Positions 58,193 through 64,000 of a DNA stretch of 64,000 nucleotides are shown in pieces. Source of the DNA: Shewanella sp. (GTDB taxonomy: Bacteria > Pseudomonadota > Gammaproteobacteria > Enterobacterales > Shewanellaceae); NCBI RefSeq assembly GCF_013214165.1, contig NZ_JABSSM010000018.1:1-64000 (forward strand). Direction: 5' to 3'. The notes below the pieces were generated by a model. It was not told the origin of the DNA and searched no databases. It was given only the letters and a program-made list of their open reading frames with translations. Each line of letters starts with the position of its first letter. Position 1 is the first letter of the stretch. The translations under genes and the position numbers were made by a program.

Positions 58193-59548
58193 TTAGAATA
58201 TCAAGTGCGCGGCACCAGCAATGATAGGCAGAGTGACCAGAGTACGCAGGATAAATACCACGAAAAGCTCGAAGAAGTTGATTGGTATCTTGCTTCCCAT
58301 CAATAGTGCGCCAACTTCACTCATGTAGATAAGCTGAGTCACAGACAAGGCGGCAATGATGAAACGTGTCATATCCGACTCGATTGAGCTAGCCAGAATC
58401 GAAGGGATAAACATGTCGGCAAAACCGACCACTATGGTTTTCGATGCTTCGGCCGCTTCAGGTACCTGTAAAAGCTCTAAAAGCGGGATGAAGGGCATGC
58501 CCAAATACTGAAATATCGGCGTATATTCGGCGATAATCAAGGCTATGGTGCCGATTCCCATGACAACAGGAATAACGCCAAACACCATGTCGATGACATT
58601 CTTGATGCCATCTTTAAATGTCTGCTTGATACCGTTGGCTTGTCCTGCTTTAGCGAGAGCCTGTTCTAAGCCCCAAGAAAATACCCCGTGTCCCTGTGGG
58701 ATCACTTCATCATCCGGGTGCCTTGGGGTGTTGTCGATATAGTTATCTTTCTTCCAACACAGGGGAGGCAGTTTAGGCACGATAATCGCAGCCAAGATGC
58801 CCGCTAGACACACGGTTAAGTAGAAAGGCACAAACATATGCTCGAGTTTAACCTGAGAGATAACCACCAGGGAGAAGGTAATAGATACTGCAGAGAAAGT
58901 GGTGCCGATCACAGCAGCCTCTCTTTGAGTATATAGGCGCTTCTCATATTGCTTACTGGTCATCAAAATAGCGACACTACCATCACCTAGCCAAGATGCC
59001 ATACAGTCGACGGCGCTACGTCCTGGTAAGTTAAATACCGGACGCATTATTTTAGTTAGTAGCGTACCGATAAATTCGAGTAAACCAAAATTCATCAATA
59101 ATGGCAGTAACATACCCGCGAAGATGAACACACTAAATAGTGATGGTAACAGGTCATTTAAGATCAGCGCGCCGGTATCGCCCGATGTGATCGCCTCAGG
59201 GCCGACCCCTAAGAAGGTCATCACCACGAAGATGGCGCCAAGGATACGAACCAGCAGCCAGCCCGGAGTGACATTAAGCAGTGAGTTGAAGAATGCATGA
59301 TTGATGATCATAGCAGGCTTAAACAGCTTAGTGATCACACTCGCTGTGGTGGTGAGCACAATAATGGTGGTGACAATAGCTCCGATAGTGTCACCAAGTA
59401 GGCTAAGCAGCCCCTTGGATACGATAGCGATTGGGATAGTGATAGCGTCGTTATAACTGATAGGCGTCATAAACAGCAGCAGACCTATCAATGACGGAAT
59501 AATAAACGTCAATATCGTTTTTATGTTATGGGTTTGTTTTTCAGCCAC
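58193..59548 (-). CDS. yjiH: YjiH-family membrane protein (nucleoside-recognition GATE domain)
   Basis: 451 residues from GTG 59548. About 10 hydrophobic helices are visible. The ASWLGDGSVAILMTSKQYE stretch and MSEVGALLMGSKIPI match the YjiH family, which shares the Gate domain with CNT nucleoside transporters and spore-maturation proteins. The transported substrate, if any, is not known. An upstream GTG at 59557 overlaps the ribosome site AGGG, so the second GTG, eight bases after it, is preferred. Confidence 0.85.
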   Translation of the reverse strand: MAEKQTHNIKTILTFIIPSLIGLLLFMTPISYNDAITIPIAIVSKGLLSLLGDTIGAIVTTIIVLTTTASVITKLFKPAMIINHAFFNSLLNVTPGWLLVRILGAIFVVMTFLGVGPEAITSGDTGALILNDLLPSLFSVFIFAGMLLPLLMNFGLLEFIGTLLTKIMRPVFNLPGRSAVDCMASWLGDGSVAILMTSKQYEKRLYTQREAAVIGTTFSAVSITFSLVVISQVKLEHMFVPFYLTVCLAGILAAIIVPKLPPLCWKKDNYIDNTPRHPDDEVIPQGHGVFSWGLEQALAKAGQANGIKQTFKDGIKNVIDMVFGVIPVVMGIGTIALIIAEYTPIFQYLGMPFIPLLELLQVPEAAEASKTIVVGFADMFIPSILASSIESDMTRFIIAALSVTQLIYMSEVGALLMGSKIPINFFELFVVFILRTLVTLPIIAGAAHLIF

Positions 59549-59557
59549 GTTTTTCAC

Positions 59558-59919
59558 CCTAAATTACCGTTTCGGCACAATTGTAATAAGTTAACATTTC
59601 ATCCAATTTGAAATTAAAATTGAATATCCATTCAAATAGAGGGGGGCAAGATTACCCCCTTAAATCCTGTATGTAAAACGATTCTCAGGCTTGATTGGAT
59701 TAATCACAGGTAAAGCATAGTTATTACGCCTTTTTGAGTATTTATATTCTAACGTAACAAGCAATTTATCATCATGTATGCTTTTGGTTTGATTGATGTT
59801 AACGCTATGGTTGGTCGTGTTTTCTTTGTGTTGTTTTCGTGTGTATTTTTGGTGTTTAAGCCAAGGGAAGCGACGTTTTTAAGAGCCACGTCGCTATTGT
59901 TCGAGGTGATAACGCCAGA
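59558..59919. other. Upstream region of yjiH with a hairpin at its far end
   Basis: No gene is seen. It contains the yjiH promoter. AGCGACGT (59869-59876) pairs with ACGTCGCT (59888-59895), a possible end signal of the chemoreceptor gene, although no T-run follows it. Confidence 0.45.
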
Positions 59920-61464
59920 TTAGCCGAACGTATCTCTCATGCTCTTGGCTTTATCGGCATTGATCTTTAGCTCAAGCACCGAGGCTTCGACGGTTTGCAC
60001 GGCGCGTAAGTTATCGTTACTGGCCAGGCTGATCGCGGCAATATTTTGATTGATCTCATCGACCACCTGCTTTTGCTGATCAGCGGCTACCGAGTTTTGC
60101 TGCGCCAGTGAATGTATGGTACTGATTGCCTGATAGATGGTATCAATCTTCTCCGCCGATGCCTGAGTATCGGTGGCACACAACTCGGCTTGAGCTCGGC
60201 TCAAATCCATTTGACCGGCCCAGCTGGTTATCATGGCGAACATCTTATCGACGCTGTGGGAGATACTGTTAGTCGATTCTTGCGTGCGTTTCGATAGGGC
60301 TCTGACCTCATCGGCAACCACGGCAAAGCCGCGTCCCTGTTCGCCGGCGCGCGCCGCTTCGATGGCGGCATTGAGCGCCAGCAAGTTTGTTTGCTCGGCG
60401 ATGGCATCAATCTCAGACATGGCCGACGCCACTTGCTCGGCCTCCTTATTGAGCAGGTGTGCATTGGCCGCCGCTTCTGTTACGGCTTGGGTGAGTGAGG
60501 TGATGTTTTTGGTATTAGATTGCATCTTGATGCGGCTGTCTTGGCACAGCTGGAACGTTTCATCTATGCTGTTCGAAGTCGATTGAGTATTGACGGCCAC
60601 TTCGCCTATGGTTGAGCCCATCTCTTCCATGGCGCTGGCTATCTGCTCTACCTGCTGACTCTCATGCTCTATACCTGCATGGGTCTGATTCGCGGCGATG
60701 ATAAGCTCATTGGCTATGCCATCGATCTGCTTGGCATTGTCTTGAGAACGTCCCAACACTCCCTGTAGCTTCGCCTGTTGCATCAATATATGAAAGTCGA
60801 GTAGGGAGGAGGTATCACGGCCACAATAGACGAAGCGGCTCACGGAATCGTAGTCCTGTTTCATCTTCATTAATTTAGCGGGAATTCTAAAGGCCTCGTC
60901 ATAGAAGATGGCGAGGTTGATGCCCATCAGCACAACGCCGGCTAAAATAACCCCCCAGCCCCAGACTGCGCCCGCTATTGCCAGTCCTGTGGTGGCACAG
61001 ACTGCGGACAAGATGCGCTTCTGATTTAAGCTCAGGGGATCTGAGACCGTTTTCCCCTGGTTGAGTCGCTTATATACTTGTTCGGCTCTGGTGATAAGCT
61101 GGTCGGAGGCTTTAATGCGCACCGATTGATAACCAACGACCTCACCTTTCTCAAACAGAGGAGAGACGAAGGCATCGACCCAGTAATAGCCACCATTTTT
61201 ACAGCGGTTCTTGACCAGACCTCGCCAAGATTGTCCCGATTTGACCTTAGTCCATAGCTCTTTAAATGCGGCTACCGGCATGTCCTGATGCCTGACGAGT
61301 TTGTGGCTCTGACCCAGCAGCTCAGCTTCACTGTAGCCGGAGATATCGATAAAGGTTTGGTTAACGTAGGTAATGATCCCACGTTTATTGGTGTTTGAGA
61401 TTAGTTCTTCACCAGCTGCGAGTTTTACCTCTAGGTTGATGTTTTTAGTGTGGTGATTTGCCAT
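59920..61464 (-). CDS. Aer-like PAS methyl-accepting chemotaxis protein
   Basis: 514 residues. The N-terminal PAS domain (about 10-125) has [20 protein letters not shown] and [15 protein letters not shown], as in the FAD-binding aerotaxis receptor Aer. Two hydrophobic segments at about 155-190 anchor it without a periplasmic domain. The MCP signalling tip is in [20 protein letters not shown] (about 368). I infer energy or redox taxis. GGGAAG precedes the ATG. Single gene. Confidence 0.92.
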   Translation of the reverse strand: MANHHTKNINLEVKLAAGEELISNTNKRGIITYVNQTFIDISGYSEAELLGQSHKLVRHQDMPVAAFKELWTKVKSGQSWRGLVKNRCKNGGYYWVDAFVSPLFEKGEVVGYQSVRIKASDQLITRAEQVYKRLNQGKTVSDPLSLNQKRILSAVCATTGLAIAGAVWGWGVILAGVVLMGINLAIFYDEAFRIPAKLMKMKQDYDSVSRFVYCGRDTSSLLDFHILMQQAKLQGVLGRSQDNAKQIDGIANELIIAANQTHAGIEHESQQVEQIASAMEEMGSTIGEVAVNTQSTSNSIDETFQLCQDSRIKMQSNTKNITSLTQAVTEAAANAHLLNKEAEQVASAMSEIDAIAEQTNLLALNAAIEAARAGEQGRGFAVVADEVRALSKRTQESTNSISHSVDKMFAMITSWAGQMDLSRAQAELCATDTQASAEKIDTIYQAISTIHSLAQQNSVAADQQKQVVDEINQNIAAISLASNDNLRAVQTVEASVLELKINADKAKSMRDTFG

Positions 61465-61812
61465 GCTACTTCCCGTTCAAAACTGCGAAATCCGTATCAG
61501 ATTCTTTGTCGGTTATTGATTAACTTCATAAATAATACCACTTATGTGTTTGTTTCGTTGTGGATTTATTCATCACATAAGAGTTAGTTAAATTAAACTA
61601 ATGTACTACCTATTTACAAACCGTTTACAAGCCTCTATGGTTTTGATTGGTTTGAGTGAAAGTTGCGGCTTTAATTGGTGTATTTACACTATGATAATTA
61701 AGGAAGTCATGGGGTCGATTTCAAGCGTGCACTTTCATCATGTGTAATGTGAAAAATCTGTGCTAGACCTCTTTAATCAATGCAGCTTCCATGTATGTTA
61801 AGGGAGTGTGTG
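61465..61812. other. Divergent spacer between the chemoreceptor and the DUF998 gene
   Basis: AT-rich, no gene or repeat seen. It holds promoters for both neighbours. Confidence 0.45.
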
Positions 61813-61872
61813 ATGAGTGAATTAAGGGAAAATGATAGAAAAGAGCAGAAAGCTATCCAGCTTAGCGTTTAA
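61813..61872 (+). CDS. Possible 19-residue upstream reading frame overlapping the DUF998 start
   Basis: ATG 61813 has AGGGAG at about seven bases and reads MSELRENDRKEQKAIQLSV, then stops. It overlaps the start of the DUF998 protein in another frame, whose own ribosome site is too close. It may be a leader peptide that couples translation, or chance. Confidence 0.3.
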   Translation: MSELRENDRKEQKAIQLSV

Positions 61873-62512
61873 GTTTGGTGTACTTGGTTGTGCCGGTTTA
61901 ATTGGTGGCATTGTGTTATCTGTGCTTGGATTTCAGGACTTCGACGGGCAAGGTTTCAATTTTCTGAACCACACACTCAGTGAGCTGGGACACTATGGTC
62001 ATTCTAAATTTGCCGTGGTGATCAATGGCGGACTATTTTTTGGTAGTTTGAGTCTGATTATGTTTTGTCTTTTCTCTATTCAGCTGATGGATAATCGAGC
62101 CCTCTATCCATTATTAATCGCACTCGTGTGGACATTTATCTCATTGGCGGCAGCTGGGTTATTTCCTGTTAACGTGTACCATCTGCACACCGCGGCATTG
62201 CAGTACTTTTTCTATTCCGGGGTCATGAGCTCATTCCTCTACCTTATCTACATTTTTATGAAAGGTAGGCTCTTCTATTCTCGCTGGAATGCACTCACAG
62301 CTAGCTTGACCTTCATCAGTTTCTTAAGCTTTCTATTGTTTTCCCATCAATCTTTGGGGTTCACTACCGCAGGTAGGCCCTTCTATCAGGAGATGGTGAT
62401 GATCTTACCCAGGCCCGATATCTGGTGGCCCGCGACGTTGGAGTGGATCTGCATAGGGCTATTTATGCTCTGGACCTTAGGTTTAGTGGCCAGTTTAAAG
62501 TCCAAAGGATGA
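61832..62512 (+). CDS. DUF998-family membrane protein
   Basis: 226 residues with six likely membrane helices (about 12-32, 60-80, 88-108, 120-140, 150-170, 198-220). LNHTLSELGHYGHSKFAVVING (about 45-66) and the loop AAGLFPVNVYHLHTAA are typical of the DUF998 family, whose function is unknown. It is followed by the mer genes after 207 bp, without evidence of a link. Confidence 0.8.
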   Translation: MIEKSRKLSSLAFKFGVLGCAGLIGGIVLSVLGFQDFDGQGFNFLNHTLSELGHYGHSKFAVVINGGLFFGSLSLIMFCLFSIQLMDNRALYPLLIALVWTFISLAAAGLFPVNVYHLHTAALQYFFYSGVMSSFLYLIYIFMKGRLFYSRWNALTASLTFISFLSFLLFSHQSLGFTTAGRPFYQEMVMILPRPDIWWPATLEWICIGLFMLWTLGLVASLKSKG

Positions 62513-62719
62513 TAAAGCCGCTTGAATGTTTAAGACAAAGCCATAGGACTAGTTTCAATTCATAGGTCATTTCGGCATGTTTGTAGCCGGGATCCGACGT
62601 GTATTCTTGTTCGCTTACCGCTTTAAAATAATCTAGGCCCATTTTTCCATATTGGCCTCCCCCTGATCTCAGCTTATTGCTGAGTGTGAGTGGGCTGAGT
62701 ATCATAGGGGGAACCACAG

Positions 62720-63136
62720 ATGTTATCCCGAGGCTATATGTTTACTATCGGACAACTCGCTAAGGCCGCCGAGGTCAATGTTGAGACGGTGCGCTATTAT
62801 GAGAGGCAAGGCTTAATCAAGCAGCCAGCTAAACCCGTTCAGGGTTATCGACGTTACCCACAAGATGCCCTGCTCAGGTTGATGTTTATCCGTCGTGCCC
62901 AGGGACTGGGTTTTACGCTCAATGAGATCGCCTCCTTGATCTCCCTGAGCGCGGGACATTGCAGCGATATTCAGCTACTGGCCGAGAAGAAGCTGTTAGC
63001 GGTGCGGACTAAGATAGACGATCTGCAACGACTGGAGCACAGTTTGGCTAATCTGGTCGATGAGTGCCGCCATAATCCCGATGAAGCCTGCTGTCCCATC
63101 ATCAGCTCCTTGGTCCCCGAGCATAGCACTGCTTAA
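62720..63136 (+). CDS. merR: Mercury-responsive regulator MerR
   Basis: 138 residues (132 if ATG 62738 is used; both have purine-rich ribosome sites). The helix-turn-helix FTIGQLAKAAEVNVETVRYYERQGLI is of the MerR family. The three mercury-binding cysteines are in place: GHCSD, DECRHN and the CC of DEACCPI. It senses Hg(II) and twists the mer promoter. Unlike Tn21 and Tn501 it is not divergent but points the same way as merT. Confidence 0.93.
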   Translation: MLSRGYMFTIGQLAKAAEVNVETVRYYERQGLIKQPAKPVQGYRRYPQDALLRLMFIRRAQGLGFTLNEIASLISLSAGHCSDIQLLAEKKLLAVRTKIDDLQRLEHSLANLVDECRHNPDEACCPIISSLVPEHSTA

Positions 63137-63146
63137 CACTCGCCTA

Positions 63147-63178
63147 TTGACTCCGTATCTAGGTACAGGCTTTACACT
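63147..63178 (+). promoter_or_regulatory. MerR-type promoter of merTP
   Basis: TTGACT (63147-63152) and TACACT (63173-63178) stand 20 bases apart (19 if TTACAC is taken as the -10 box). That is the overlong spacer of MerR-controlled promoters. TTGACTCCGTA is identical to the Tn501 merT promoter. The spacer holds an imperfect dyad CCGTA...GGTAC-GG for MerR. Confidence 0.85.
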
Positions 63179-63227
63179 CTAGACATAATCATACTTCTTT
63201 AATGGATAGATTTGATGGCTAGAACCT

Positions 63228-63605
63228 ATGAATATTGAACCAGATAATAAGACCTTGAAAACAGACTCACCTGCCTGGCCTATGGTGGGGGGAGTGTTGG
63301 CCGCTATCGGTGCCAGCCTATGTTGCGCCGGTCCTTTCGTGTTACTTATGCTGGGGATCAGCGGCTCATGGATCAGTACATTAGCGGCATTCGACCCCTT
63401 CAGGCCTTACTTTATTGTCCTTGTTGTCGGCCTGTTCCTATGGGCAGGCTGGAAAATTTATCGCCCACTAGATCTGTGTAGCCCTGACGAGTTCTGCTCG
63501 GTAGCAGATAATCGACGCCGCTATAGGATGGTATTTTGGCTGACTAGCCTGATCGCCGCCATGTTGGTCTCGAGTCCCTACTGGCTGGTCTGGCTGATGG
63601 CATAA
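63228..63605 (+). CDS. merT: Mercuric ion transporter MerT
   Basis: 125 residues (usual 116). Three membrane helices are at about 19-42, 60-80 and 102-122. The vicinal cysteine pair in GASLCCAGPFVLL (first helix) takes Hg(II) from MerP, and LCSPDEFC on the loop passes it on. First structural gene after the MerR-type promoter. Confidence 0.95.
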   Translation: MNIEPDNKTLKTDSPAWPMVGGVLAAIGASLCCAGPFVLLMLGISGSWISTLAAFDPFRPYFIVLVVGLFLWAGWKIYRPLDLCSPDEFCSVADNRRRYRMVFWLTSLIAAMLVSSPYWLVWLMA

Positions 63606-63628
63606 TCTTGATTGGATCTGGAGAAAAA

Positions 63629-64000
63629 ATGAAACCACGAGTATTGATGAGTAAAAACAGCACAGCTAGCACTCTTATGTCCTCAGTGTTGCTGGCCTCT
63701 GCACTTGGCATCATGCCGACAGCGGCGTTGGCCGAGACCCGCAGCGTTAATTTGATGCTGCCAACCATGGATTGCGGCATGTGTCCCATCACAGTGCGTA
63801 AGGCATTGGAGAATCTTGACGGTGTGGAGCAGGCTAAGGTCGATTTTGGCGATAAGACGGCCAAGGTTATCTTCGATGATGACAAGGTGAGTGTGGAACG
63901 CCTGATGCGAGCGACCAAAGATGCAGGTTTTCCTTCTGAAATCATAGCTACTAGCCATAAGAGTCATGCTAGCAGCGACGTTAATAATGGGAATGAATCA
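63629..64000 (+). CDS. merP: Periplasmic mercury-binding protein MerP, cut by window end
   Basis: 124 codons with no stop before the window end. The signal peptide ends at about PTAALA|ETRSV. The heavy-metal-associated motif is MDCGMCPITVRKALENLDGV, with Cys-x-x-Cys. MerP carries Hg(II) through the periplasm to MerT. After the 72-residue core it has a His/Ser/Asn-rich extension (SHKSHASSDVNNGNES), longer than in Tn501 MerP. GGAG lies before ATG 63629. merA or merC would be expected beyond the edge. Confidence 0.93.
   Translation, partial: MKPRVLMSKNSTASTLMSSVLLASALGIMPTAALAETRSVNLMLPTMDCGMCPITVRKALENLDGVEQAKVDFGDKTAKVIFDDDKVSVERLMRATKDAGFPSEIIATSHKSHASSDVNNGNES

Overview
The window is a core-genome stretch of a marine gammaproteobacterium, most likely a Shewanella of the cold or deep-sea type. 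This rests on protein similarity (FtsH, an FKBP22-like FklB, NlpI, a CNT transporter close to the Vibrio one), on E. coli-like operon order, and on moderate GC with many intergenic repeats. No species is assigned. The sequence reads as clean, with intact genes and only the two edge genes cut.

Layout. 1-6500: the N-terminus of a reverse-strand EamA permease, dnaK-dnaJ behind a textbook sigma-32 promoter, an M48 lipoprotein protease, fklB and dapB. 6500-18000: carAB, greA, yhbY (reverse), rlmE-ftsH-folP-glmM. 18000-33800: tpiA-secG, tRNA-Leu(GAG), initiator tRNA-Met, rimP-nusA-infB-rbfA-truB-rpsO, a reverse GGDEF-EAL gene, pnp-nlpI-prfC. This is the classic metY-nusA-infB-rpsO-pnp supercluster with one signalling gene set into it. 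33900-42300: a nucleoside salvage block with a YjjV-type TatD hydrolase, a CNT nucleoside transporter, a Tsx-like outer-membrane channel and deoC-deoA-deoB-deoD. Together these would import nucleosides and degrade them to bases, glyceraldehyde-3-phosphate and acetaldehyde. 42300-49600: a repeat-rich spacer, ytjB/serB (divergent), an alpha/beta hydrolase, a large two-PilZ protein and a diverged RadA.

49600-54700 is the accessory part. It holds structured non-coding DNA, transposon-end-like direct repeats, two small secreted proteins of unknown function, a secreted protein with two discoidin-like modules and a subtilisin-like domain, and a small PilZ protein. 54700-62500: rhlE, a GhxP-like purine permease, a CBS-pair protein, a YjiH-type membrane protein, an Aer-like PAS chemoreceptor and a DUF998 membrane protein. 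62700-64000: the start of a mercury-resistance operon, merR, a MerR-type promoter, merT and merP (cut by the window end).

The most interesting signals are non-coding. Three tandem copies of the 5' half of tRNA-Leu stand just upstream of the real gene. A dispersed intergenic repeat family has stems that change on both sides while still pairing. A multi-helix element at about 49.8-50.2 kb has a possible promoter before it and a strong terminator-like hairpin after it. c-di-GMP signalling is represented three times (GGDEF-EAL, double PilZ, small PilZ).
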